Source of the DNA: Streptomyces spirodelae
GTDB taxonomy: Bacteria > Actinomycetota > Actinomycetes > Streptomycetales > Streptomycetaceae
Reading direction: 5' to 3'
Length of the DNA stretch: 64,000 nucleotides
NCBI RefSeq assembly: GCF_017676385.1
Contig: NZ_JAFFZN010000025.1
Span: 62,001-126,000 of the forward strand
Position numbers and translations under genes: made by a program
In this document: one piece after another, positions 42,273 to 49,437 of the stretch
Layout of the letters: each line of letters starts with the position of its first letter
Position numbering within the stretch: the first letter of the stretch is position 1
Notes under the pieces: model-generated
The model's input: only the letters and a program-made list of their open reading frames with translations
Told to the model about the DNA's origin: nothing
Database searches by the model: none

Positions 42273-42296
42273 GTCGCCCGCTCCGGGCGGGGCGAC
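42273..42296. terminator. hairpin between convergent redY and redZ
   Basis: GTCGCCCGC-TCC-GGGCGGGGCGAC folds into a GC stem with a one-base bulge, in the 118-bp space where redY and redZ converge. Further GC-rich stems follow to 42360. Confidence 0.5.
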
Positions 42297-42363
42297 ACCC
42301 CGCGGCCCGCTCCGGGCCCTGCGGCCCCGCTCCGCTGCGGGCGGCAGCGCGGCCGCGGGTAGC

Positions 42364-43014
42364 TCAGCGGCGGGTGACCTTCTGCTCGATCGTGTTGATG
42401 AGCCCGGTCTCGTAGGCGACGGCGACGGCCTGCGCGCGTGACCGCACACTGAGCTTGTGCAGCACATTATGGACGTGAGAGCGAATGGTGGCACTGGAGA
42501 CCGACAGTTTCTCGGCGATCTCGTCGTTGGCCATTCCCTGGGCCAGGAGCAGCAACACCTCGTTCTCCCGTCCGGTCAAGGTGTTTGCTGCGGGGGGTAA
42601 GCAGCAGGAGCGCGCCATCATTTCCACGGATTTCCGTGCGGCGACCGGCACCACAATCGCATCCACTTCGACCAGAGTTCTGATCACATGAATGAGTTCT
42701 TCCACCGAGCTTTCCACGGAAATAACGGCGCGTACTCCCACGCGCAATGCCTCGAAAGCGCGGTGCATGTTTTCCGCCTTGGCGAGCATGAGGACTTTGC
42801 TCAGCCGCGCCAGGGCTGTGAGCTCATTCCGGTCGTCGACGGTGAGCACCGGGCTCACCACGACGATCACCTCGGGCGGGTCCTCGGCGGCGAGGGCCAC
42901 CGCGCGCTGTACCGAGGTCTCCCCTGTGACCTGCATGTCGTGCTGCTCGAGCAGTGCACGCATGCCTTCGCACATGATGAGTTTGTCGCAGCACATCAGT
43001 ATGCGGGCGCTCAT
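42364..43014 (-). CDS. redZ: atypical response regulator RedZ, with a TTA codon
   Basis: 216 residues. The receiver-like domain (1-125) lacks the phospho-acceptor: the strand that should hold the Asp reads EVIVVVSPVLT. A LuxR-type helix-turn-helix follows at about 150-210 (LTGRENEVLLLLAQGMANDE). RedZ is the pathway regulator that activates redD. The leucine codon at 42598-42600 is TTA, so translation depends on bldA, as reported for S. coelicolor redZ. ATG 43014 is the start; the frame is open upstream but without coding sense. Confidence 0.92.
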   Translation of the reverse strand: MSARILMCCDKLIMCEGMRALLEQHDMQVTGETSVQRAVALAAEDPPEVIVVVSPVLTVDDRNELTALARLSKVLMLAKAENMHRAFEALRVGVRAVISVESSVEELIHVIRTLVEVDAIVVPVAARKSVEMMARSCCLPPAANTLTGRENEVLLLLAQGMANDEIAEKLSVSSATIRSHVHNVLHKLSVRSRAQAVAVAYETGLINTIEQKVTRR

Positions 43015-43400
43015 GACCGACCCCCCCGGGCGAGGTGCCGAGGGGGTTGTTCGAACGCGTGTGCTTCCCGCGGGAGGGTCCGAGGCGGTTTGCCGTAAGT
43101 CCAGGTAATTGAGCGATACGTCAACAACCACACCCTCATAAGCATCCGTCCCCCGTCTGCTGGAATGCGTCACTTTAACACGGTCTGCAGGTGGTAGCCA
43201 GGGCAATGGTGGTAAGTGAATCGCGGGTAGTTGAACACTATTCAAACGCATGGGAATGGGGCAACCAGTTCCCTGACGCAACCGCATTGTGACGTGTTCT
43301 CCTGGCAAGGCGGACGGCGCGGGGGAAACGCGCGCTCTCCCCGGGCTCAACGGACGGACCGCCCCGCCGCCGGGCCGCGGATCCCGTCCCCGGCGGGCCG
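43015..43400. promoter_or_regulatory. redZ upstream region
   Basis: A 386-bp spacer between the end of redV and redZ, both on the minus strand. It is AT-richer than the genes and carries TTGAA-CACTA-TTCAA (43231-43245), an inverted repeat with 5-bp arms. On the minus strand GTGTTAAAGT is a possible -10 region. No small ORF was supported. Confidence 0.45.
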
Positions 43401-44567
43401 TCAGAGCGTCAGATGAGCCGTGGCGTCGGGACGTCTCGCCGTCGGAGCCGCCGAGTCCACGGGCCGTCCGAGGCGGCTGACGAAGAACGTCCGGCCCTCG
43501 AGGCCGAACTGGTCCCGCAACTCCTGCCTGAGATCCTCGTGCTGGACCACGACGCTCACCGGATGCAGCGCGAGCCCCGCCTCCGTCGCCGCCAGCCAGT
43601 AGTCCGCCAGCCGGGCGCCGCCGGCCAGCGCGTCGGCAGGCCCGGGCCGTGCGGCGGTGAAGCCCATGGCGACCAGGGCGGGGGTACCGGTGCGCACGGT
43701 GGCGGCGAGACCGCCGGCCAGCCGGTGGTGATAGCCCAGCCGACACAGTGGCAGCAGCACCCGGGGATGGAGCAGCACACGCTTGGCCAGGTGCCGGACG
43801 GGGGAGAGGGGACCGAAGAGCTGCGGCAGTGTGAAACCGTCTCCCTCGGACTCGGCGTGTGCGGGGCTCCAGCGCAGATAGGAGTGGGTCTCCCGCCACG
43901 CCCGTGGGTGGCTGAAGTCCCGCCCGGCTCTCCGGGCGCAGAACGCGGCGAACTCCGCGCACTGGTCACGGCTCGTCAGATGCTGGACGACCACCGCGTC
44001 CGGTTGCGGCTGTGCGACGGGCCGGGCGGTCTCCAGGGCGTCGAGGAGACCGGCAGCGAGCGGCTCCGTGCGGTAAGGGCCGCGCCGGGTACGGCGGTCG
44101 CGGGCGAGCGCGTGCAGGTCCTCGAACCGTTCGCCGGACCCCTCGCCGTACCGCACGGCCGCCACGCACAGCGGCGACCACTCCGGCGGCCAGCCCCGGA
44201 CGGGCAGGGCACAACCGTTGCTGGAGACCTCCATCCGGGAGGGGACCCAGCCCTGCGCCGCGAGTCCGCGCAACAGTGTCCGCCAGTAGGCGCCGCAGCT
44301 CACCCGCATCTCCACGGCGTGGGCCGGCAGGGCCACCAGTTCGCGGCGTCGGTCCAGGGCGAGCACCAGGTACTCCTCGTCCCGCCCGCACGCGCGGCCC
44401 AGCAGCGCGGCCGCGGCTTCCCGCGCGTCCTCGCTGACCAGCCGGGCCAGGCCCCAGGGCTGACAGTTGTGCGACGAAGGACCGAGGCCGGCCACCGCGG
44501 CAGCGCCGGCGAGAGCCTCACCGAAACGCCGCTCCAGCTCGGGCGCCACAGGGCCCGTCGGCTGCAT
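43401..44567 (-). CDS. redV: nitroreductase-like flavoprotein (HBM dehydrogenase)
   Basis: 388 residues. The FMN-binding motif SSHNCQPWG (31-39) and RDRRTRRGPY mark the nitroreductase-like family, and TGTPALVAMGFTAARPG lies near the C-terminus. RedV/PigM is assigned to oxidising 4-hydroxybipyrrole-methanol to the carbaldehyde before methylation by RedI. ATG 44567 follows AGGGAGGAAGC and lies 9 bases after redU. It is the last gene of the redQ-R-T-U-V unit. Confidence 0.87.
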   Translation of the reverse strand: MQPTGPVAPELERRFGEALAGAAAVAGLGPSSHNCQPWGLARLVSEDAREAAAALLGRACGRDEEYLVLALDRRRELVALPAHAVEMRVSCGAYWRTLLRGLAAQGWVPSRMEVSSNGCALPVRGWPPEWSPLCVAAVRYGEGSGERFEDLHALARDRRTRRGPYRTEPLAAGLLDALETARPVAQPQPDAVVVQHLTSRDQCAEFAAFCARRAGRDFSHPRAWRETHSYLRWSPAHAESEGDGFTLPQLFGPLSPVRHLAKRVLLHPRVLLPLCRLGYHHRLAGGLAATVRTGTPALVAMGFTAARPGPADALAGGARLADYWLAATEAGLALHPVSVVVQHEDLRQELRDQFGLEGRTFFVSRLGRPVDSAAPTARRPDATAHLTL

Positions 44568-44576
44568 GCTTCCTCC

Positions 44577-45380
44577 CTAGGTGCTCACCACGGCCAGGAA
44601 ATACCCGTCGATCTCGAACGCCCAGCTCTCCTCGAGCCCGTCGGCCGCGGCGGGCGCGTGCCGGAGCAGCCCGGAGCGGGCCCGCCAGGAGAAGCGGCCG
44701 TCGGGCCGCCACCCGGTCAGTGCCACCTCGCAGGCGTCGACCCGGAGCCCGAAGCCGTAGTGTTTGAGCACGGCCTCCTTGCACGCCCAGCGCAACGGCA
44801 GCGGCATCCCCGCCAGGAGCCGCTGCCCGGGCTCCGTCGGATGCGGTTCGCCCTCGGCGAGCAGCAACTCGGCGAGCAGCGGCGGAACTTCCCGCCGGTG
44901 CTCCAGATCGACGCCGACCGCGTGCGGACCGCAGACGGCCACCGCCAGGCCGGCCGAGTGGGACAGCCCCACCTCGACCGGCGCGTCCACCACCGGCTTT
45001 CCCGCCCGCATGCCGCCTGTCACGGTGTCGACGCGGATGTGGCGGCTGCTGACGAGCCTGCCCCAGTGCCGCAACTGGTGGGCGCAGACGCTGTGTTTGA
45101 GCGCGAGCCGCCCCGCGAGCCACTCGCACCGCCGCTGTCGCAGCGGCAGCGAGGCCACGTACGCGGCCTCGTGCGCGGACAGATGACGCGATGCCAGCCG
45201 CTCCTGCATCGCGTCCCCGGCCGCGTCCAGCCAGGCGATGGACACCACCGCCAGGGTCAGCCGCCGCGCGAGATGGTACACGCGCAGCGGCGAGCCCGGG
45301 TCGAGTGCGATGCCCAGGGCCGCGCCGGTGGCTGGGCGCGGCGGTGCGAGGGCGCGGGGCGGGGCGTCAGCGGTCGACAT
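44577..45380 (-). CDS. redU: Sfp-type 4'-phosphopantetheinyl transferase
   Basis: 267 residues. Signature VGVDLEHRREVPP (Mg-binding Asp and Glu) and WACKEAVLKHYGFGL (W-x-x-KEA), with HSAGLAVAV before. It transfers phosphopantetheine from CoA to carrier domains; in this cluster the candidates are RedO, RedQ, the two RedN domains and the RedL domains. ATG 45380 overlaps the end of redT by 14 bases. Confidence 0.93.
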   Translation of the reverse strand: MSTADAPPRALAPPRPATGAALGIALDPGSPLRVYHLARRLTLAVVSIAWLDAAGDAMQERLASRHLSAHEAAYVASLPLRQRRCEWLAGRLALKHSVCAHQLRHWGRLVSSRHIRVDTVTGGMRAGKPVVDAPVEVGLSHSAGLAVAVCGPHAVGVDLEHRREVPPLLAELLLAEGEPHPTEPGQRLLAGMPLPLRWACKEAVLKHYGFGLRVDACEVALTGWRPDGRFSWRARSGLLRHAPAAADGLEESWAFEIDGYFLAVVST

Positions 45381-46254
45381 CGGGCGGCAGCAGGAACGGG
45401 TAGGGGCGGCGCAGTGCCCGGTGCCAGAACCGGTCGGCCTTACGGAGCCGCTGGATGAGGGCCCACGCACGCGCGTCGGACCGGTAGTAGTCGGCGACCT
45501 CCTGCTCGCTGAGGGGCACCTCGAGCCGCGCGTTGGCCTGTTCGAGGAAGCCGGGTATCAGCCCGCTCAGGCGCTCCTTGTGCAGGTTGCCGAGGAAGTC
45601 GAGGACCACGCCGCGCGTCGAATAGAACTTGTCGAAGATCGATCTGGCCGTGGCGATACGGACGATGTCGCGCACCAGCCAGGGGAGCGAGGCGAAGAAC
45701 AGCCGCACATCGAGCAGTTCGCGTCCCGAGGCGTCCCGCATCAGCGGAGAGGTCACATCGATGTAGAGCAGCTCGCCGTCCAGGTCGACCCAGTTGGACG
45801 CCTGCGCGTCCAGCCCGAGGGTGGGGGAGACGGCCCCGTCGACCTGGTCCAGGAACCGGGCGAAGAAGTCCGAGGCCCACGCCTCGCTCTCGCTGTGCAG
45901 GAGGTTGGAGCACAGCCGCTTGCGGGGCAGTGTCTCCTGGACGCAGTAGCCGACGATCCCGCCCCCCGGCCGCCGCTGGTGCCACAGCCGGGTCTCGGCG
46001 ACCCGGACACCTCCCTGGCGCAGCCGCCGCAGATACGTCCACAGGGTCTGCTCGTAGTCGCGGAACCGGGCACTGTCGGGGAAGACCGGGAGACGCTTGC
46101 AGGCGAAGGAACCTCTCGCGGACTCCAGTTCCAGCACCAGGGTCACCTCGCCGTAGCCCAGCAGGTTCAGCGTGGAGTCGTCACTGGTCCTGAGCGCTGT
46201 CTGCACGCGCTCTTCCAGGGAGCCGAGATCGCTGTCAGGGACGGTGAACGTCAT
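45367..46254 (-). CDS. redT: RedT: unassigned prodiginine protein with a kinase-like signature
   Basis: 295 residues. No assigned pathway step. The sequence has the ordered elements of protein-kinase/aminoglycoside-phosphotransferase folds: a glycine-rich loop GYGEVT (33-38), a lysine in FACKRL (Lys53), a catalytic-loop-like pair Asp149...Asn154 in LDAQASNWV, then DLDGELLYIDVTSP with Asp166 in the metal-binding (DFG-like) position. Spacings (5 and 12 residues) fit the family. The HxD histidine is replaced (GLD). Whether it phosphorylates a small molecule or protein is unknown. A strong GGAAGGAGGTGG site precedes ATG 46254. Confidence 0.85.
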   Translation of the reverse strand: MTFTVPDSDLGSLEERVQTALRTSDDSTLNLLGYGEVTLVLELESARGSFACKRLPVFPDSARFRDYEQTLWTYLRRLRQGGVRVAETRLWHQRRPGGGIVGYCVQETLPRKRLCSNLLHSESEAWASDFFARFLDQVDGAVSPTLGLDAQASNWVDLDGELLYIDVTSPLMRDASGRELLDVRLFFASLPWLVRDIVRIATARSIFDKFYSTRGVVLDFLGNLHKERLSGLIPGFLEQANARLEVPLSEQEVADYYRSDARAWALIQRLRKADRFWHRALRRPYPFLLPPDVDR

Positions 46255-46287
46255 GGCGGCGCCACCTCCTTCCGGTCGGGCACGGCA

Positions 46288-47517
46288 TCAACTGCCGGGC
46301 GTGAAGATCAGGACCGCGTTCTGGCCGCCGAAGCCGAACGAGTTGCTCATGGCGACCTCGACCTTCTCCTCGCGCGGTTCGCCGGTCACGATGTCCAGTT
46401 CGAGCGCCGGGTCCTGGTGCCGGAGGTTGGCGGTCGGCGGGATCGTGGACCGCTCCACGGCCAGCACCGTCAAGGCCGCCTCGATCGCGCCGGCCGCGCC
46501 GAGGGTGTGGCCGAGCACCCCCTTGGTGGAGGTGACCGCAGCGCCGTCACCGGTCAGCCGGCGCAGCATCCGCGCCTCGACGGCGTCGTTCAGCGGCGTC
46601 GAGGTGCCGTGCGCGTTGACGTGCCGGATCTCGTGCGGACCGGCCCCGGCCTGACCCAGAGCGGTGTGCACGGCCCGCAGCACGCTGGCGCCCTCCGGCT
46701 CGGGCGCGGTGATGTGGTGCGCGTCGGCCGAGGCGCCGTAACCGGCCAGCCGCGCCCGGACCCGGGCACCGCGGGCTGCCGCGTCCGCTTCCCGTTCCAG
46801 CACGAGGATGCCGCTGCCCTCGCCGATGACGAATCCGTCGCGGTCCTGGTCGAAGGGGCGGGAGGCGGCCTCCGGCTCGTCCACCCGACGCGAGAGCGCT
46901 CCCATCTGGTTGAAGCCGGTGACCATCAGCGGTGTCACGTTCGCCTCGGTGCCGCCCGCAAGCACGACGTCGCACGAGCCGTCGCGCAGCAGGCTCGCCG
47001 CGGTGCCGATCGCCGTACCGCCCGAGGCGCAGGCCGTCGCGGTCACGAAGTTGGGCCCGGTGGCCCGCAGATCGATCGCCAGGTGGCCCGCCACCATGTT
47101 GGGCACCAGCATCGGCAGCAGCAGCGCCGAGACCGACTCCGGGCCGCTCTCCAGCAGCCGGCGGTGCTGGGTCTCCATGGTGCCGATACCGCCGAGTCCG
47201 CAGCCCACCACCACGCCGACCCGGGCCCCGTCCCAGGTGTCCGGGTCGAGTCCGCAGTCGGCGACGGCTTCGCGGGCGGCGACGATCGCCAGCTGGATGA
47301 AGCGGTCGTGCATCAAGGGGCTGCGCCTGCCGACGTGCCGCGCCGGGTCAAGTCCCGGCACCGTGCACGAGATGTCGACGGGGAGTCCTTCGAGGCGGGG
47401 GTCCCTCGCCGCCGCCGAGCGGCCCCGGCAGACGCCCTCCCAGGTCTCCTCCACCCCGATGCCGGCCGCTGTGACCAGCCCCAGCCCGGTGACGGCGACG
47501 GGTGAGGGGGCTGTCAC
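46288..47517 (-). CDS. redR: FabF-type ketosynthase for the dodecanoyl chain
   Basis: 409 residues. KASII with Cys163 (TATACASGGTA), His in NAHGTSTPLND and His in LGHTLGAAGAIEA. It elongates acyl chains on the ACP RedQ after RedP has made the first condensation; reduction and dehydration come from primary fatty acid synthase. The start GTG 47517 overlaps the redQ stop (GTGA). The following gene is redT; the redS gene I recall between them in S. coelicolor is absent. Confidence 0.93.
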   Translation of the reverse strand: MTAPSPVAVTGLGLVTAAGIGVEETWEGVCRGRSAAARDPRLEGLPVDISCTVPGLDPARHVGRRSPLMHDRFIQLAIVAAREAVADCGLDPDTWDGARVGVVVGCGLGGIGTMETQHRRLLESGPESVSALLLPMLVPNMVAGHLAIDLRATGPNFVTATACASGGTAIGTAASLLRDGSCDVVLAGGTEANVTPLMVTGFNQMGALSRRVDEPEAASRPFDQDRDGFVIGEGSGILVLEREADAAARGARVRARLAGYGASADAHHITAPEPEGASVLRAVHTALGQAGAGPHEIRHVNAHGTSTPLNDAVEARMLRRLTGDGAAVTSTKGVLGHTLGAAGAIEAALTVLAVERSTIPPTANLRHQDPALELDIVTGEPREEKVEVAMSNSFGFGGQNAVLIFTPGS

Positions 47518-47759
47518 TGCGCCGTGGCCTTGGTCTGGTCCTCCAGGAGCCGCGCCACATGGCCGATGGTGTCGGTCAGCGTCGCGGCGTCGTCGTCGAG
47601 TTTCACATCGAATTCCGACTGGATCACCAGCAGGAATTCGACGAGGAAGAGGGAGTCCATCTTGAGCTCTTCGAAAGTGGCTTCGGGGGTGATCTTTCCT
47701 CGGTCCACGGCGAAGTGATTGACGAGTATGTCAACCAGTTTCTCGTACATGGCACTCAT
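47514..47759 (-). CDS. redQ: acyl carrier protein of the dodecanoate branch
   Basis: 81 residues. Standard ACP with the phosphopantetheine serine at 36 in ELKMDSLFLVEF. It carries the growing fatty chain for RedP and RedR. First gene of the minus-strand operon; ATG 47759 lies about 120 bp downstream of the predicted promoter. A palindrome lies in its leader. Confidence 0.94.
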   Translation of the reverse strand: MSAMYEKLVDILVNHFAVDRGKITPEATFEELKMDSLFLVEFLLVIQSEFDVKLDDDAATLTDTIGHVARLLEDQTKATAQ

Positions 47760-47820
47760 GACTGTGTCTTCCCTTCTGAGGAACAGACCGACCGACTCGT
47801 CGTGTCGACGCGTCCCGAAT

Positions 47821-47845
47821 GTGCGGTACCGCGCCGGTACCGCAC
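47821..47845. promoter_or_regulatory. 25-bp palindrome in the redQ leader
   Basis: Perfect 11-bp arms GTGCGGTACCG and CGGTACCGCAC around CGC. It is 62 bp upstream of redQ and, by the predicted -10, about 25-50 bases into the transcript. It could be a repressor operator or an RNA hairpin. Confidence 0.6.
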
Positions 47846-47876
47846 CGCGTGAAATGCGCTGTGACGCGTTGCGGCA

Positions 47877-47882
47877 ACTATG
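47877..47882 (-). promoter_or_regulatory. predicted -10 element of the redQ operon
   Basis: CATAGT on the minus strand, 10 bases beyond the nearest repeat of the left array, matching the short repeat-to--10 spacing of SARP-dependent promoters. Confidence 0.4.
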
Positions 47883-47891
47883 CGGTCGCCG

Positions 47892-47921
47892 GCTGACCGT
47901 GCGCTGACCGATGCCTGACGG
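47892..47921 (-). promoter_or_regulatory. SARP-type 11-bp repeat array for the redQ operon
   Basis: On the plus strand GCTGACCG, GCTGACCG, CCTGACGG begin at 47892, 47903 and 47914, an exact 11-bp period. Read on the minus strand the core is GTCAG, pointing at redQ. SARPs bind such direct repeats on one face of the helix. Confidence 0.75.
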
Positions 47922-47929
47922 GACGAGGG

Positions 47930-47958
47930 GTCAGCAATCGGTCAGCGCGCCGTCAGTC
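47930..47958 (+). promoter_or_regulatory. SARP-type 11-bp repeat array for the redP operon
   Basis: GTCAGCA, GTCAGCG and GTCAGTC begin at 47930, 47941 and 47952, again exactly 11 bp apart and opposite in orientation to the left array. A -10-like CATACG or TACGTT (47965-47972) follows 8-10 bases later, the usual SARP promoter geometry. Confidence 0.75.
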
Positions 47959-48020
47959 CTGACTCATACGTTGCGAGCGACCGAAGCCCACGGGCTGTCA
48001 TCCACGGGGAGGAGCACGCG

Positions 48021-48113
48021 GTGGTTCCCTGCCGTCGTCTTACGTCTCGGCCACGTCCAGCGCCTCGTCAAAGGATTCGTACCGGTAGCCGTCCAGCGGG
48101 CAGCGCCCGGTGA
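48021..48113 (+). CDS. Arg-rich upstream ORF coupled to redP
   Basis: A 30-codon ORF (MVPCRRLTSRPRPAP..., ten arginines) starting at GTG 48021 six bases after an excellent ribosome site GGGGAGGAG (48006-48014), and ending in TGA that overlaps the redP GTG (GTGA, 48110-48113). redP itself has no visible ribosome site, so ribosomes may reach it by coupling from this ORF. Whether the peptide has a function is unknown. Confidence 0.5.
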   Translation: MVPCRRLTSRPRPAPRQRIRTGSRPAGSAR

Positions 48114-49111
48114 CCCGCGCGGCCGTACTGGCCGGCATCGGCGCCTGCCTGCCGCGCAGACTCGTCACCAACGAGGAGCTCGCCGCGCGGCTGAACAGCT
48201 CGGACGAGTGGGTGCGTTCGCGGACCGGGATCAGGCAGCGGTACGTGGCGGAAGAGGGCGTGCTCACCTCCGACCTGGCCGTCGGCGCCGGCTCCAGGGC
48301 GCTGAAGTCCTCCGGCGATCCGCACGTCGACGCCCTGGTCGTGGCCACCACGACGCCGGACCGCCCGTGTCCGGCGACGGCGCCCACCGTGGCGGGCAAG
48401 CTGGGCCTGGGGCACGCGGCGGCCTACGACGTCTCCGCCGTGTGCTCCGGATTCCTCTACGCGCTGGCCTCAGCCGCCGGACTCATCGCCACCGGTGTCG
48501 CCGAGCGCGCGCTGGTGATCGGCGCGGAGACCTTCTCCCGCATCCTCAACCCGGCCGACCGCTCCACCTCGGTGATCTTCGGTGACGGAGCCGGCGCCGT
48601 GGTGCTGCGCGCGGGCAGCCCGCATGAGGACGGAGCGCTGGGCCCTTTCGACCTGGGCAGCGACGGCGAAGGGGTGGAGCTCATCACCGTGCCGGCCGGC
48701 GGCCCCCCGCCCGGCGGCGCCCACCCTGACCCGGTACCCGACGACTACTACTTCACCATGCAGGGCAAGAAGGTCTTCTGGCTGGCGGTGCAGCGGATGG
48801 GCCAGAGCGCCCAGTCGGTTCTGGACCGTACCGGGTGGCGGGTCGAGGACGTGGACCATCTCGTCGCCCACCAGGCCAACCACCGGATCACCCGACGGCT
48901 GGCCGACGAGATCGGGCTCCCGCGCGAGCGGGCCGTCAGCAATATCGCCGAGGTCGGCAACACCGCAGCGGCCTCCATCCCCCTGGCACTCGCCCACGCG
49001 CACGCCGAGGGCGTGCTGACGTCCGGCGACCGTGTGCTGCTGACCGCGTTCGGCGGCGGCCTGACGTGGGGCGCGACGACGCTCACCTGGCCCGCTGTCG
49101 AACGGAGCTGA
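48110..49111 (+). CDS. redP: FabH-type ketosynthase III starting the dodecanoyl chain
   Basis: 333 residues. KASIII triad Cys112 (DVSAVCSGF), His in AHQANHRI and Asn in EVGNTAAAS. It condenses an acyl-CoA starter with malonyl-RedQ and commits carbon to dodecanoate for the alkylpyrrole. GTG 48110 is the only sensible start, giving MTRAAVLAGIGACLP. First biosynthetic gene of the long plus-strand operon redP-O-N-M-L-K-J-I-H. Confidence 0.93.
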   Translation: MTRAAVLAGIGACLPRRLVTNEELAARLNSSDEWVRSRTGIRQRYVAEEGVLTSDLAVGAGSRALKSSGDPHVDALVVATTTPDRPCPATAPTVAGKLGLGHAAAYDVSAVCSGFLYALASAAGLIATGVAERALVIGAETFSRILNPADRSTSVIFGDGAGAVVLRAGSPHEDGALGPFDLGSDGEGVELITVPAGGPPPGGAHPDPVPDDYYFTMQGKKVFWLAVQRMGQSAQSVLDRTGWRVEDVDHLVAHQANHRITRRLADEIGLPRERAVSNIAEVGNTAAASIPLALAHAHAEGVLTSGDRVLLTAFGGGLTWGATTLTWPAVERS

Positions 49112-49173
49112 CCGACGGACCGTGAGCAGCGCTGCCGGACAGGCACGCCACGGCGACCGAACCGAGGACGGCA

Positions 49174-49437
49174 ATGACACCTCAGAAACTCATCAGCGAC
49201 TACATCGTCGATGTCTGGATGGACGGCGACGCCGAGAGCCTGGAACCGGACACCCCGCTCACCGAACTCAACATCATCGACTCGATGGGAATCTTCGACC
49301 TCGTCGGATTCCTCCAGCGTGAATTCTCCATCACGGTCCCCATTCAGGAGGTCACGCTGAAGAACTTCCGTTCCGTGCGCACCATTTCCGCGCTGGTCGG
49401 CCGGCTGCGCCAGGACGAGGGGGGAAATGCCGCATGA
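49174..49437 (+). CDS. redO: peptidyl carrier protein for L-proline
   Basis: 87 residues. Stand-alone carrier with Ser37 in the motif LNIIDSMGIFD. It receives prolyl-AMP from RedM, is oxidised by RedW to the pyrrolyl thioester and feeds RedX. GAGG lies just upstream of ATG 49174. The stop overlaps the redN start (ATGA). Confidence 0.92.
   Translation: MTPQKLISDYIVDVWMDGDAESLEPDTPLTELNIIDSMGIFDLVGFLQREFSITVPIQEVTLKNFRSVRTISALVGRLRQDEGGNAA

Noticed and set aside
47911..48585. 224-residue plus-strand frame beginning in the redQ/redP spacer
   Set aside because: It runs over redP in another frame and is Arg/Gly-rich nonsense; only the short 48021-48113 ORF has a ribosome site.
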